A stretch of 39,491 nt of DNA. It comes from CAZCEC01 sp964497615 (GTDB lineage Bacteria > Chloroflexota > Anaerolineae > Anaerolineales > UBA6663). The stretch spans positions 1-39,491 of the forward strand of contig CAZCEC010000063.1 of assembly GCA_964497615.1 (NCBI GenBank). The letters run 5' to 3'. The position numbers were made by a program, and so were the translations under genes. Positions 25,574 through 35,900 of the stretch are shown here, in pieces. The stretch's first letter is position 1. The number at the start of each line of letters is the position of its first letter. Under the pieces are notes generated by a model. That model searched no databases and was not told where the DNA came from. It was given only the letters and a program-made list of their open reading frames with translations.

Positions 25574-25605
25574 CTAGCGCCTACCAACAAAGCGAGAGGA
25601 ACACA

Positions 25606-26046
25606 ATGGAAGACTTGTGGCTGTGGCTGACGTTGTTGCTTGGCGGGGGTGGTGTGATTGTCGCCATCGGCGCGACGATCCTGGGGCTGCTCTGCACCAT
25701 CGTGCCGTTTGCGTTGATCGGCTGGTTTATCTGGGACCGGGCCAAGAAACGCGATGCCGTCCGCGCATCGGCGCTCACGTGGCAGACGACGACGGGCCGC
25801 GTGATCAAGTCGCGCGTGGAAGTGTCATCGGGCGGCGAATCAACGAGCGTCACCCCCCGCGTCGTCTACGCCTATGATGTAAACGGCCGCGCCTATCAAA
25901 GCGATCAGATCCGCGCTGGAGACAAGATCATGTCCGTCACTTCGTCGGCGAATGCCTACGCGACGATTGACCGTTACCCCGAAGGCGCGATCGTGACGGT
26001 GTACTACAACCCGCACAACCCGCAGGAGTCCGCTCTCGAAAGATAA
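25606..26046 (+). CDS. DUF3592-type membrane protein
   Basis: 146 aa. A long N-terminal hydrophobic region (about 5-44, probably two helices) ends at WDRAKKRDAVRAS, then comes a small beta domain: TTTGRVIKSRVEVSS, TPRVVYAYDVNGRAYQSDQI, YPEGAIVTVYYNPHNPQESALE. The W-x-x-T-x-G-x-V, Y-x-Y-x-V-x-G-x-x-Y and Y-N-P-x-x-P-x-x-x-x-L pattern is characteristic of DUF3592 proteins, whose function is unknown. ATG 25606 has GAGAGGAA upstream. It ends 26 bp before the end of convergent tex, with a shared hairpin between. Confidence 0.85.
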   Translation: MEDLWLWLTLLLGGGGVIVAIGATILGLLCTIVPFALIGWFIWDRAKKRDAVRASALTWQTTTGRVIKSRVEVSSGGESTSVTPRVVYAYDVNGRAYQSDQIRAGDKIMSVTSSANAYATIDRYPEGAIVTVYYNPHNPQESALER

Positions 26047-26052
26047 GCTGTG

Positions 26053-26075
26053 CTGAAGGCGGCGTCAGCCTTCAG
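26053..26075. terminator. Shared hairpin between convergent DUF3592 gene and tex
   Basis: CTGAAGGC (26053-26060) pairs perfectly with GCCTTCAG (26068-26075) around a 7-base loop. It overlaps the tex stop codon. It has the geometry of a bidirectional terminator but no clear U-run. Confidence 0.5.
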
Positions 26076-28180
26076 CCTTCATCCTTCGTTTGGGGCCAGG
26101 CCAGCGAAATGCGCTGGCGCTCCTTATCCACGCTGGCGATTTCGACCTCGATCACCTCGCCCGGGCTGAGCACCGTGCCGCGCGGCACGCGCGTGCGGTG
26201 CAGCAGCCCATCCTGCTTGACGCCGATGTCAATGAAGGCGCCAAAGTCCACCACGTTGCGGACCGTGCCCGTCAGGCGCGCGCCGGCCTGAAGATCATCC
26301 AGCGCCAGCATGTCACTCCGCAGCACGGGCGCGGGCAGGTCTTCGCGCGGGTCGCGGCCCGGGCGCACCAACTGCTCCAGGATGTCGCTCAGGGTGGGCA
26401 GGCCCACATTTAGCTCGGCGGCCAGCGCCTTGCGCTCGGCGGGGTCGTCCCAGCGGGCCAGGGCTGGGGCGCGCTCGGCCGGGGGCGCGGCCGGGGCGAG
26501 GCCGGCCCGTTCCAGAACGGCGCGGGCAGTGGGGTAGCTCTCCGGGTGAATGGCGCTCCGGTCGAGCGGTTCGTCGCCAGCCACCCGCAGGAAACCCGCC
26601 GCCTGCTCGAAGGTCTTCTCGCCCAGGCCGGGCACGGCGCGCAGGGCCTCGCGGTTGGCGAAAGCGCCGTGCTCCTCGCGGTGCGCCACCAGGGCGGCGG
26701 CCAGCTTGGGACCGATGCCGGCGACGTACGTGAGCAGCGCGGCGGAGGCGGTGTTGAGGTCCACCCCCACCTGATTGACGACGCTTTCGACGGTGGCGTG
26801 CAGGGCGCGCGTGAGGCGCTCCTGGTTGACGTCATGCTGATACAGGCCCACGCCGATGGAGCGCGGGTCGATCTTGACCAACTCAGCCAGCGGGTCCTGC
26901 ACACGCCGCGCGATGGACACGGCGCCGCGCAGGGTCACATCGAGGTCGGGCAGCTCGGCGCGGGCCACGGCACTGGCGCTGTAGACGCTGGCGCCGGCCT
27001 CGTTGACCATCAGGTAGCGCACCTCGGGCGCGCCTTTAAGGTAATCGGCCACCAGTTGTTCGGTCTCGCGCGAGGCGGTGCCATTGCCAATGGCGATCAG
27101 GGTGACGTTGAAGCTGCTCACCATTGCGCCGATGGTGGCCAACGACTGGTCGCGCTGCTTGCGCGGGGCAAACGGGTAGATGGTGGCGGTCGCCATCACC
27201 TTGCCGGTGGGGTCCACCACCGCCAGCTTGCAGCCGGTGCGCAGGCCGGGGTCGATGCCCAGCACGGCGCGCAGGTTGGCGGTGAAGACGCCCAGCGCGT
27301 GCGCCTCGGCGCTTTGGGTGAGGGTGCGGCGCACATCGCGCTCGATGGCGGGCAGCAGCAGGCGCTCGGCCCCGTCGGCCACCGCCAGGGCCAACTGCTC
27401 CACCAGCGGCGAGCGGCGGTCCGGGCGGAAGTAGTAGTCCACCACGTCGCGCCAGTCGCGCTCGGCGAGGAGGACGCGCACCCGCAGCACCTTCTCCTTT
27501 TCGCCCCGGTTGAGAGCCAGGGTCTGGTGCGAACGGACGCGGTCGAGGCGCTGGTCGAAATTGTAGTAGGTCTCGAAGGTCTTGCGCGGGTCCTCGGCGT
27601 CGGGGAGCTTCTCCGCGACGAGGCCGCCCCACTTGAACGCCTTCTCGCGCACCTGGCGGCGGATGTCGGCGCTGTCGTTGACGGCCTCGGCCACGATGTC
27701 GCGCGCCCCGGCCAGCGCCTCCTCCACCGTGGGAACGGCCTCGGTGACAAAGCGCTGCGCCATCTCCTCCAGGGTGCCGTCGCGGGCTTGCCGGATGATC
27801 ATTTCGGCCAGGGGCTGGAGGCCCTTCTCGCGGGCGGCCCCGGCGCGGGTGCGGCGCTTGGGCTTGTACGGCTGATACAGGTCTTCCAGGGCGGTGCGCG
27901 TCTCGGCGGCTTCGATCTGTTCGCGCAGATAGGGCGTGAGCTTGCCCTGCGACTCGATCTCGGCCAGCACGGTCTGGCGGCGCTCTTCCACGGCGCGGGC
28001 CAGCGCCAGCCGGTCGAGGATGGCGGCCAGTTGGCCGTCATCCAGGCCGCCAGTGGCCTCCTTGCGGTAGCGGGCGATAAAGGGCAGGGTGTTGCCGGCA
28101 TCCAGCAGTTCAACAGCAGCGTGGACGGCGGCGGCGCGCAGCCGCAGCTCGCGTGCGATACGATCAGGGATGGGAGTCAT
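26072..28180 (-). CDS. tex: Tex-family RNA-binding transcription accessory protein
   Basis: 702 aa, close to usual Tex length. Order of parts: N-terminal helical region (VELLDAGNTLPFIARYRKEATGGLDD, TALEDLYQPYKPKRRTRA), a YqgF/RNase-H-like domain (LGIDPGLRTGCKLAVVD, about residues 310-440), helix-hairpin-helix motifs (LLTYVAGIGPKLAAALVAHRE and LRAVPGLGEKTFEQAAGFLRV), and a C-terminal S1 domain (LTGTVRNVVDFGAFIDIGVKQDGLLH). Tex proteins bind nucleic acid and associate with transcription and translation. The start codon is 29 bp downstream of the mature 3' end of rnpB on the same strand, with no terminator visible between. Confidence 0.97.
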   Translation of the reverse strand: MTPIPDRIARELRLRAAAVHAAVELLDAGNTLPFIARYRKEATGGLDDGQLAAILDRLALARAVEERRQTVLAEIESQGKLTPYLREQIEAAETRTALEDLYQPYKPKRRTRAGAAREKGLQPLAEMIIRQARDGTLEEMAQRFVTEAVPTVEEALAGARDIVAEAVNDSADIRRQVREKAFKWGGLVAEKLPDAEDPRKTFETYYNFDQRLDRVRSHQTLALNRGEKEKVLRVRVLLAERDWRDVVDYYFRPDRRSPLVEQLALAVADGAERLLLPAIERDVRRTLTQSAEAHALGVFTANLRAVLGIDPGLRTGCKLAVVDPTGKVMATATIYPFAPRKQRDQSLATIGAMVSSFNVTLIAIGNGTASRETEQLVADYLKGAPEVRYLMVNEAGASVYSASAVARAELPDLDVTLRGAVSIARRVQDPLAELVKIDPRSIGVGLYQHDVNQERLTRALHATVESVVNQVGVDLNTASAALLTYVAGIGPKLAAALVAHREEHGAFANREALRAVPGLGEKTFEQAAGFLRVAGDEPLDRSAIHPESYPTARAVLERAGLAPAAPPAERAPALARWDDPAERKALAAELNVGLPTLSDILEQLVRPGRDPREDLPAPVLRSDMLALDDLQAGARLTGTVRNVVDFGAFIDIGVKQDGLLHRTRVPRGTVLSPGEVIEVEIASVDKERQRISLAWPQTKDEG

Positions 28181-28209
28181 AAGTGGATTCTACATCATGG
28201 CAGCCGGTC

Positions 28210-28567
28210 GCATCCAAGCGGGCCCGTAAGCCGCGTTCTGTTTTAGGCGATCATCTCTCTCGCCCCGGCATTGCTGACGGGGTCTAGCAGCCTACCCGAG
28301 ACTCAAGCGGCGCGAGCAGCGCCTCGTCTCTGCTTGGCCTTGCTCCCGGTGGGGGATGCCTGGCCGCCCGCCTTGCAGCGGACGCCGGTGCGCTCTTACC
28401 GCACCGTTTCACCCTCGCCGGCTTGCGCCGGCAATACGCTTCTCTGTGGCCCTCTTCCGGCAGGTCGCCCCGCCCCGGGCGTTACCCGGCACCGTGCTCT
28501 GCGGAGCGCGGACTTTCCTCGGCTGGGACCGAAGCCCCAGACGCGATCACCCGGCCCGCTTGGATGC
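28210..28567 (-). ncRNA. rnpB: RNase P RNA, bacterial type A
   Basis: About 358 nt. The ends pair in a perfect 14-bp P1 helix (GCATCCAAGCGGGC at the 5' end with its complement at the 3' end). Conserved elements in order: GAGGAAAGTCCGCGCTCC, GGCCACAGAGAAGCG, GGGTGAAACGGTGCGG with AAGAGCGCACCG, AAGGCCAAGCAGAG, GGTAGGCTGCTAGACCCCGTC, and the 3' ACAGAACGCGGCTTACGGGC. It is the catalytic RNA that matures tRNA 5' ends. The P1 helix sets the boundaries, which may be off by a few bases. Confidence 0.97.
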
Positions 28568-28573
28568 AAGAGA

Positions 28574-28602
28574 AGTGTAACATAGAAAGACACTGAAATC
28601 AG
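28574..28602 (-). promoter_or_regulatory. Possible rnpB promoter
   Basis: On the minus strand TACACT lies 6 bp before the RNA 5' end, and CTGATT lies 17 bp further upstream, overlapping the 3' end of the phosphoesterase gene. The -35 match is weak. Confidence 0.35.
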
Positions 28603-29222
28603 GGGAAATCGAGCACTACCGGCGGGTTGGCGATGACGTAGGCCGGATTGCAGTTGCAGGCGTTGACGCACACCGTGGGGCCTTCCTGCGTCTGGCCATA
28701 GCCCTCGTGGATGTGGCCGAAAACGTGCAGCCGCGGCCGGACGCGGCGCACAGCGTCGAGCAGGTCCACGCAGCCGGCCCGGTCGCCCTGGAGCGTGAGG
28801 TCGCCGTGGCCGGCAGGCGGGCCGTGAGTGATGAGAATATCAATGCCAGCAGGGATCAGGTCCCACTTGGCGCGGATCTCGGGACCGCGCTTCAGATTGA
28901 AGGCCCAATCAAAGAACCACGGCTGCCAGGGGCTGCCGTACAAGCGCAGGCCGTTCAGCGTCAGGCTGGAGTCGCGCAGATAGTGGGCGTGCTTGAGCAG
29001 CGCCTCGGCTTCGGCCGGCTGGCGCTCAAAGCAGAAGTCGTGATTGCCGGCGATGACAACCTTGTGCGGGTGCGGCAAGCCGGCCAGCCAGGCGTCGAAG
29101 GCGGCGATATCCTCCAGGTGGCCCAGCATCGAAATGTCTCCGGCATGGATCAGGACATCGCCCTCAGGCACTTTGACTTGAGAATGCAGGTTATGGGTGT
29201 CGCTGACGAGAACCAGGCGCAT
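28599..29222 (-). CDS. Calcineurin-like metallophosphoesterase, MPPED-like
   Basis: 207 aa from ATG 29222, giving MRLVLVSDTHNLHSQ, the natural first strand of the fold. Metal-binding motifs in order: SDTHN (D8, H10), HAGDIS, GNHDFCFE, ITHGPPAGHGDL and FGHIHEGYG. The compact layout with GSPWQPWFFDWAFN and a Cys/Asn-rich end (VCVNACNC) matches the MPPED1/2-like group (UPF0046), cyclic-nucleotide or phosphodiester hydrolases of unclear substrate. It is divergent from the large membrane protein and tail-adjacent to the rnpB promoter. Confidence 0.88.
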   Translation of the reverse strand: MRLVLVSDTHNLHSQVKVPEGDVLIHAGDISMLGHLEDIAAFDAWLAGLPHPHKVVIAGNHDFCFERQPAEAEALLKHAHYLRDSSLTLNGLRLYGSPWQPWFFDWAFNLKRGPEIRAKWDLIPAGIDILITHGPPAGHGDLTLQGDRAGCVDLLDAVRRVRPRLHVFGHIHEGYGQTQEGPTVCVNACNCNPAYVIANPPVVLDFP

Positions 29223-29318
29223 AGGGCGAAGGATGAAGTCTGAAGTGTGAAGGTCACGACCCCCGCAGGATCCCGCAACGGCCCTTGGTCCCTGATCCAA
29301 GAACCAAGGATCGTTGGA

Positions 29319-29358
29319 CCCTTGGGGCAGGGGTGACCCCAAGGGGATGGATTATACT
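29319..29358 (+). promoter_or_regulatory. Hairpin and -10 box upstream of the large membrane protein
   Basis: CCCTTGGGG (29319-29327) and CCCCAAGGG (29337-29345) form a perfect 9-bp inverted repeat, just upstream of a TATACT box (29353-29358). The box ends 10 bases before the ATG and no ribosome site is seen, so the mRNA may be nearly leaderless. The palindrome could be an operator. Confidence 0.4.
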
Positions 29359-29368
29359 CGCGGCGCAC

Positions 29369-32300
29369 ATGCGACGGTCAATGGGCTGGGCGCGGCATTG
29401 GGCGAGACAAGCGTGGCCATACGCGGCGCTGGCGGCGCTCACCCTGGCGGCGGCGCTGCCGCTGCTGAAGGCTGGCGTGCCGTGCACCGATGACGGGGCC
29501 TTCCACCTGCACCGCGCGGTGGCGCTGGGCCGGCTGCTGGCGGACGGGCACCTGTTCCCGCGCTGGTCGCCGGACATGGCGCAGGGGTATGGCTACCCGT
29601 TTTTCAATTTCTACGCCCCCCTGTCGTCGTATGGCGTGGCGGCGCTGCATGGTCTGGGGCTGGCCTACCCGGCGGCGCTGACGGCGGCATTCGTGGGGGC
29701 GCTGGGTCTGGCGGCCACGGCGGCGTTCTGGCTGGGGCGGCGGCTGTGGGGGCCGGCGGCGGGGCTGGCGTCTGCGGCGGTCTATCTCTTCTCTCCCTAC
29801 TTGGCCTACGACATCCTCTACCGCGGCAACCTGGCGGAGACCTTTGCGTTTGTGTGGCCGCCCCTGGTGCTGCTAGGGCTGCACCAAGCATTGTCGCCGG
29901 ACGAGCCACGCCCCCGCGCCGGTTGGCTGCTGGCCGCGCTCAGCTATGCCGCGCTGATCCTCACCCACAACGTCTTCGCGCTGCTGGCCTCGCCTCTGTT
30001 CGCGGCCTTCGTGGCGCTGATGGCATGGCGGGCGCGCCTGTGGCGGGTGGCGGCACGCGGCGGGCTGGCGTTGGTGGCCGGCATCGCCCTCAGCGCCTAC
30101 TTCTGGCTGCCGGCGCTGGCCGAGCGCGGGCTGGTTCATAGCGACCGGCTGCTCGTCCCCCCCATCTTCACCTGGTACACCAACTTCATCTCGCTGCCCG
30201 AACTGCTGGCCTGGCCGCGCCCGGACGATCCGCTGCTCATCAACCCCTCCCCCGCGCGGGCCATCGGGCTGATCCCGGCGCTGCTGTGGCTGCCTGCATT
30301 GTGGGCGGCGGTGCGCAAACGAGACCAGCATCGCGGGCTTGTTGGTTTGCTGGCGCTGGCGGCGGCGGGCTATGGACTGATGACCCTGCCTGTCTCGACG
30401 CCGGTGTGGGAGTTCATCCAGCCCTTGGAGCTTGTCCAGTTTCCGTGGCGGATGCTGGGGCCGGCGGCCCTGTGCGTGGCGCTGTTGGTGGGCGCGAGCG
30501 TGCGGGTGGTTGCATCCAGTTTGGGCGAAGCATTTGCCGCAAGGCGCTCTGGTCAACCGCATCGCGTGAGGCCAATGCTTCGCCCCTGCCTTGCGCGGGC
30601 GCTGCCGGCAGCGCTAGTGATTGCGGTGGTGTACTTCGCCAACCTGCCCTGGTGGTACGCCCGCTACTGCCCGGCCCCGCCCACCGCCAGCGTGGCCAAC
30701 CTCGTCCAGTACGAGCGCGACTCGTTCACCATCGGCACCACGGCCAAGGGCGAATACCTGCCGCGTACAGCGCCTGGCGTGCCCCCGGCCACGGACCTCG
30801 CGGACGCGCTGATCGCGGGCGAGGAGCCGCCACGGCTGAGCCTGCCGGACGGCGCGGGTGTGATTGCCGTCATCAACGCGCACGACCCGCAAAGGGCAGC
30901 GTTTGAAGTGGCGGTCGGGCGCGACGTGACGGCCGTCTATCGCCAGTTCTTCTTTCCTGGCTGGCGCGTGAGCGTGGACGGACAACCCGCCGGGGCCCAC
31001 GCGCTGGGCCAGGGTGCGTCCGGCCTCGCCGATTGGCCGGGTGACGACAACGCCGGCCTGATCGCCTTTGCCCTTCCAGCGGGGACGCACACCGTGCAGG
31101 TGTCGTTTGGGTTGACGCCGTTGCGAAGCGCAGCGGCGGGCATCTCGCTGGCGGCGCTAGCGGCGCTGGCCGCCTATTGGATGTTGCAGCCTCGGCAGGC
31201 GCTGGCTCGCGGCCCGGCCCTACACGGTGCCCACGGTGCGGAGCCAATGAAGTGGGCAGCGGCGATTATCGTCGGCGTCTGCGCCGCCCTGCCGCTGGCG
31301 CGCGTGTGGATCGTGGACCGGATGGACACTCCCCTGCGGCGCTCCGCGTTTGACGCGGCCACACTGCCCCTGAGCGCGCCGCTCGGCGAGACGCCCCTGG
31401 CGGTGGACTTCGCGGGCGGCATCCGTCTGCACGGCTACGACCTGTCGTCCACCGTGGTGCCCTCCGGCGGTGCGCTAGACGCGGCGCTTTACGTCTCGCG
31501 CTGGATGGCGGCGGAGCAGCGCTACTGGCCGGCCTTTCGGATTGAAGACGCCCAGGGCGTGACCTGGCACCAGGCCGAGCAACTGCCGCCGCGCTGGCAC
31601 CGCGAGCCGCCGCCCTCCGCGCTGTGGCCGCTGGACCAGTACGCGCAGTGGGCGCGGCGCGTGGCGGTGCTTCCCGGCACCCCGCCCGGCGAGTACGCCC
31701 TGCTGATGGAGATTTTCGACTTGCGGACTCTCGCCATCGCCTCCAGCCTGGACGCGAACGGCAACAACGCCGCCCCGCGCCTGGCCCTGGCGACCGTGCG
31801 GGTGGAGCGCCCGGCTGAGCCGGTTGCGCTCCAGCCAGCCCGCCGAGTGGAGGCCGGGTTTGGCCCCCTCACCCTGCTGGGCGCGGACGTGGACCGCACC
31901 GCCGCGAACGCCGGTGAGACCGTGCTCGTGTCGTTGTACTGGCGGAGTGAGTTAGCCACCGCCGAAGACTGGATGGCCGAGATCAGCCTGACCGCGGCTG
32001 GGACCGACCGGCCCGGCGCGACATACGCCTTGCCGCCGGTGAATGGCTTTGGCACGCGCCAGTGGCAGCCCGGCGACGAGTGGCTGGGGCGGCACCCCCT
32101 GCGCCTGCCTGCGGACCTGCCCAGCGGCGACTATGCGCTCACCCTGTCCGTGCCGGGCCAACCCGGAACCGCCAGCCTGGGGCAGTTGGCGGTCGCGGCG
32201 CCGGAGCGGCTGTTCACGGCGCCCGCAATGGCGGCCCAGTCGGGCGCGGCCTGGGAGGGGGTGGGGGTGCTGGCCGGGTTCACGCTCACGCAGACCGGCG

Positions 32301-32629
32301 ATGCCTTGACCCTGGACCTGGTGTGGCAGCCCACGGCCACACCCAGCGAAAGCTACTCCGTGTTTGTGCACTTGCAGGCCGCCGATGGGCGTGTGGCGGC
32401 GCAGAGCGACGGCGTGCCCGCCGGCTGGACCCGGCCCACCACCGGCTGGCTGCCGGGGGAATTCGTGATTGACACTCACCGGCTGAGGCTGGATGACTCG
32501 ACACCGCCGGGCGAGTATGCCCTGCTGGTGGGGCTGTATTTGCCGGGCGCGGACCGGCGTGTGCCGGTGGCCGGGCCAGGGGCGCAAGCGGACGACCGGG
32601 CGCTGATCGCGCGGGTGACGGTGCGCTAA
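29369..32629 (+). CDS. Large membrane protein, PTPS-related GT-C-like
   Basis: 1086 aa. The first half has about ten to twelve membrane helices. Its N-terminal loop, CTDDGAFHLHRAVALGRLLADGHLFPRWSPDMAQGYGYPFFNFYAP, with YNRGNLAE-like LYRGNLAETFAFVWPP further on, matches the '6-pyruvoyl-tetrahydropterin synthase related' membrane domain family, considered GT-C-like. A second hydrophobic pair near 600-660 precedes about 420 residues of outer beta-rich sequence with repeated SVFVHLQAADG / PPGEYALLVGLYLP units. I chose ATG 29369 over an upstream ATG (29285), because it gives a natural basic N-tail before the first helix. Probable envelope glycan or polymer role; substrate unknown. Confidence 0.75.
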   Translation: MRRSMGWARHWARQAWPYAALAALTLAAALPLLKAGVPCTDDGAFHLHRAVALGRLLADGHLFPRWSPDMAQGYGYPFFNFYAPLSSYGVAALHGLGLAYPAALTAAFVGALGLAATAAFWLGRRLWGPAAGLASAAVYLFSPYLAYDILYRGNLAETFAFVWPPLVLLGLHQALSPDEPRPRAGWLLAALSYAALILTHNVFALLASPLFAAFVALMAWRARLWRVAARGGLALVAGIALSAYFWLPALAERGLVHSDRLLVPPIFTWYTNFISLPELLAWPRPDDPLLINPSPARAIGLIPALLWLPALWAAVRKRDQHRGLVGLLALAAAGYGLMTLPVSTPVWEFIQPLELVQFPWRMLGPAALCVALLVGASVRVVASSLGEAFAARRSGQPHRVRPMLRPCLARALPAALVIAVVYFANLPWWYARYCPAPPTASVANLVQYERDSFTIGTTAKGEYLPRTAPGVPPATDLADALIAGEEPPRLSLPDGAGVIAVINAHDPQRAAFEVAVGRDVTAVYRQFFFPGWRVSVDGQPAGAHALGQGASGLADWPGDDNAGLIAFALPAGTHTVQVSFGLTPLRSAAAGISLAALAALAAYWMLQPRQALARGPALHGAHGAEPMKWAAAIIVGVCAALPLARVWIVDRMDTPLRRSAFDAATLPLSAPLGETPLAVDFAGGIRLHGYDLSSTVVPSGGALDAALYVSRWMAAEQRYWPAFRIEDAQGVTWHQAEQLPPRWHREPPPSALWPLDQYAQWARRVAVLPGTPPGEYALLMEIFDLRTLAIASSLDANGNNAAPRLALATVRVERPAEPVALQPARRVEAGFGPLTLLGADVDRTAANAGETVLVSLYWRSELATAEDWMAEISLTAAGTDRPGATYALPPVNGFGTRQWQPGDEWLGRHPLRLPADLPSGDYALTLSVPGQPGTASLGQLAVAAPERLFTAPAMAAQSGAAWEGVGVLAGFTLTQTGDALTLDLVWQPTATPSESYSVFVHLQAADGRVAAQSDGVPAGWTRPTTGWLPGEFVIDTHRLRLDDSTPPGEYALLVGLYLPGADRRVPVAGPGAQADDRALIARVTVR

Positions 32630-32672
32630 GCAAAATTCAGTGGTGCCGGCAACTTCCAACGTCGCCGGGCGA

Positions 32673-32786
32673 TGTCATTCCGAGCCCGCCTCGGCCGCCC
32701 AGCATTGGCGCAGCCCTGGCGCGGGCGAGGAATCTGGCCTCGGGCAAATAGATGCCTCGGGGCAAAGGCAGCCCCTCGGAATGACA
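32673..32786. repeat. Complete dispersed repeat with 11-bp terminal inverted repeats
   Basis: TGTCATTCCGA (32673-32683) and TCGGAATGACA (32776-32786) are perfect inverted termini of a 114-bp element. Its left part resembles the 94-bp tandem unit at 25070. It lies 43 bp after the membrane protein stop and may serve as its terminator. Confidence 0.85.
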
Positions 32787-32866
32787 GGGCCAGAACCCTT
32801 CTTTGACCCAGACCGCCGCCTGAAACTCGGAAATGACGCGTCGCGCGCAGATATGGCAGGTGGGGC

Positions 32867-32914
32867 TATAATGACAAGCATCTCTTAATGAAGGACAAAC
32901 CACGGCATGCCTGA
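32867..32914 (+). promoter_or_regulatory. -10 box and 8-codon upstream frame before the SARP gene
   Basis: A consensus TATAAT (32867-32872) lacks a visible -35. An ATG at 32888 opens an 8-codon frame (MKDKPRHA) whose stop (32912-32914) overlaps the regulator's start at 32907. AAGGA inside it could be the ribosome site for the main gene. Translation of the short frame is speculative. Confidence 0.4.
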
Positions 32915-35900
32915 CGCATCGCCGCCGGACGGTCCGCCCCGCGGGCGCAAACGCCCCGTGGTCGGCCGGCGCAAACGGCGCGTAGATTCCCGGACGGCCG
33001 AGCCAGGCACACCGCCTTCGCCCGCCCCCGTTCCCCCCCGCCCCAACCCCCGGTACGCCATTCCCCGCGTCCCGCCGGAGGCCTTGCGCCGCCCCCACCT
33101 GCTCGACTATCTGCACGCCACTGCCCATCGCAAGCTCATCCTGGTGTCGGCCGCCGCCGGCTACGGCAAGACAGCCCTGCTGGCCGCCTTCGCCGCGGAG
33201 AGCGTGTACCCGGCGGCCTGGCTGCAAGTCGGCGACGACGACCGCGACGTGGCCGTCCTGGTCAGCCATTTGGTGGCCGCCCTACAAGCCCGGTTCCCAA
33301 GTTGGACCAGCACCCTCCCCACCCTGGCGGGGCAGGCCGGCGTTACCCCGGCGGACCTGGGCAGCGCGCTGGCCCGCGAAATGCGGTCCCTCCAGGACGA
33401 CTTCTTCACCCTGGTCATTGACGACTTTCACCTGGCCGCCAGCGAGCCGGCGGCCGTGGTGCTGATCAACACCCTGCTGGCCGAACTGCCCGAGCAGGCC
33501 CACCTGGTCATCGCCGGGCGCATGCTGCCGCCGCTCAACTACGCCGTGCTCATGGCCAGGGACCAGCTCGCCGGGCTGGACGAGGATAAACTGCGCTTCA
33601 CCGAGGACGAGGTGCAGGCGCTGTTCCGGCTGCGCAACCAGCTCGACGTGCCGCGCAGCACCGCCCGCGAACTGGTGGACAACACCCAGGGCTGGATCAC
33701 CGGCATCCTGCTCACCACGCATCTCTTGTGGCAGGGCGTGGTGGCCAAGCTGGTCGAGGCGCGCGAGTCCGACAGCCCGGTGTTTGAATACCTGGCGGCG
33801 GAAGTGCTGGAGCAGCAGCCGCCCCCCTTGCGGACGTTCCTGATCGAGTCGGCGGTGCTGCCCGACATGGAAGCCGAGGTGTGCGACGCCGCGCTGGGCC
33901 GCACCGACAGCGCCGAACGTCTGCGCGAGGCCCAGGCGCGGCGGCTGTTCGTCAGCGCGGTGGGCGACGAGACGCCCGCCTACCAATACCACCACCTGTT
34001 CCGCGACTTCCTTCAGGCGCAGCTGCGGGCCAATCACCCAGACCGGCTCCGCGAAGTGCAGGTGGAAGCCGCCCGCTGGTACGCCGCCCACGCCATGCCC
34101 GAGGCGGCTGTCACTTTCTACGTGCAGGCCGGCGAGCTGGAGGCCGCGGCGAGGCTGGCCGATGGCGAAGTGCGGCGGCTGTACGACCTGGGCCGCCATG
34201 CCACTTTGCGCCAATGGGCCGAGCAGCTTGCGCCGGTGGCCGGGCGCGCGCCGCGGCTGTACCTGTTCGTGGCGACGGCCGATGTGGAAGCCGGCCACCT
34301 GGACCAGGCCCTCAGCGAATTGGACCTGGCCGACCTCGGGTTTGCCCAGGCCGGCGAAACCTCCAGCCGCATCAGCGTCGAGATCCGGCGCGCCCTGGTG
34401 CTGGTCCAGCGGGGCAACCTGGAGGCCGCGCGGCCCCGGCTGGAAGCTGCCGCGGCCCAGGCGGAAACGGCGGCCGTTCCCACTACCCTGGCGCTGGCGC
34501 TGCGCCACCTGGGCAACTGCTGCCTGGCGCTGGGCCAGCCGCCGGAGGCCGAGGCGGCGCTGGTCCGGGCGCGCGACCTGTGGGCCGCCGCCAACGACCA
34601 GTTCAACCTGGCCCTCACCCTGGTGGACCTGGCCGGGGTCTATCGCAGCCGGGGCAAATCGGCCCTGCTGGCCCAGACCCAGCAGGAGGCGCTCACCATC
34701 CTGCGCGGCATGGGCGCGGCCCTGCCCCTGGTCAACCTGCTCAACAACATCGGCTGGGACATGTACATGCTCGGCCAGTACGAAGCGGCCATGGCCACTT
34801 ACGCCGAGGCGCTGGAGTGGACGCGCCGCAGCGGCATCATCCGGCTGGAGCGGCCGATCCTGGAGGGCCAGGCGACCGTGCTGGCCGACCTGGGCGATAC
34901 CGCCAACGCGACCGCCATCTATCACCAACTGCTGGCGCAGACGAGCGGCCTGGATGAGCGCTACCTGTTGATCTATGCCTGCTGCGGGCTGGCCCGGCTG
35001 GCGCGGCAGGTGGGCAACTACACCGCCGCGCTGGAGTGGGTGCGCCGCGCCGACCTGCATCGGGCCAACTATCGCGCGCCATTGCCCATGACCAACACCG
35101 CCGGGCTGATGGGCATCCTGCACATCGAGATGGGGCACCTGGCCGAGGGCCTGGCAGCCCTGCGCGAGGCAGCGGCAGACCAAGAGAAGCGCGAGATGCT
35201 GACCGACCTGGCCACCACCCTGTTCTTCTGTGCCTGCGGCGAGTATCGCAGCGGCGACACCGAAGCGGCGGCCGAATACCTGGGCCGCGCCTTCGCCGCG
35301 GCCGAGCGCGTGGGCTACGAGCAAATGCTCCTGCGCGAAGCGCCCCTGGCCCCGGAACTGCTGGAGGGGCTGGGCCAACATCCGGCCGTGGGGGCCCGGG
35401 CGCGCGGGCTGCGCGCCAGCGTGGACAAGCTGGCCGGCGTGCGGGCGCGGCTGGCCGCCCGCGGCGTGCTGGCCCCCGCCGAAGCCGCCGCGCCGGCCGC
35501 CCGCACCGGGCTGGAAGTGTTCAGCCTGGGGACCGCGCGCGTGCTCATGGACGGCGTGGAGATCGCGCGCGGCGCGTGGGGCGCTCAGCGCGCGCGGGAG
35601 CTGTTCTTCTTCCTGGTGGACCGGATGCCGGTGAAGCGCCAGACGATCCTGCTGACGTTTTGGCCGGACATGCCCCAGGGCCGGGCGGCTGCCAATCTCT
35701 ACCAGACGCTCTACCGGCTGCGCAAGGCGCTGGGAACTGAAGTGGTGGCGCTGGAGCCCGATCAGTGCCGGCCAGCCGATGAGTTGAACATGGTGCACGA
35801 TGTGGCCGAGTTCGAGCTGGAGGCGCGGGCTGCCCTGGCCATGCCCCGCACCGAACTGCGCCGGTTGGGCACCCTGGACCGGGCGGCCGAGCGCTACACC

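Noticed and set aside
29223..29342. Longer N-terminus for the phosphoesterase (start at 29342)
   Set aside because: The family fold begins at MRLVLVSDTHN; the upstream codons come from repetitive palindromic sequence.
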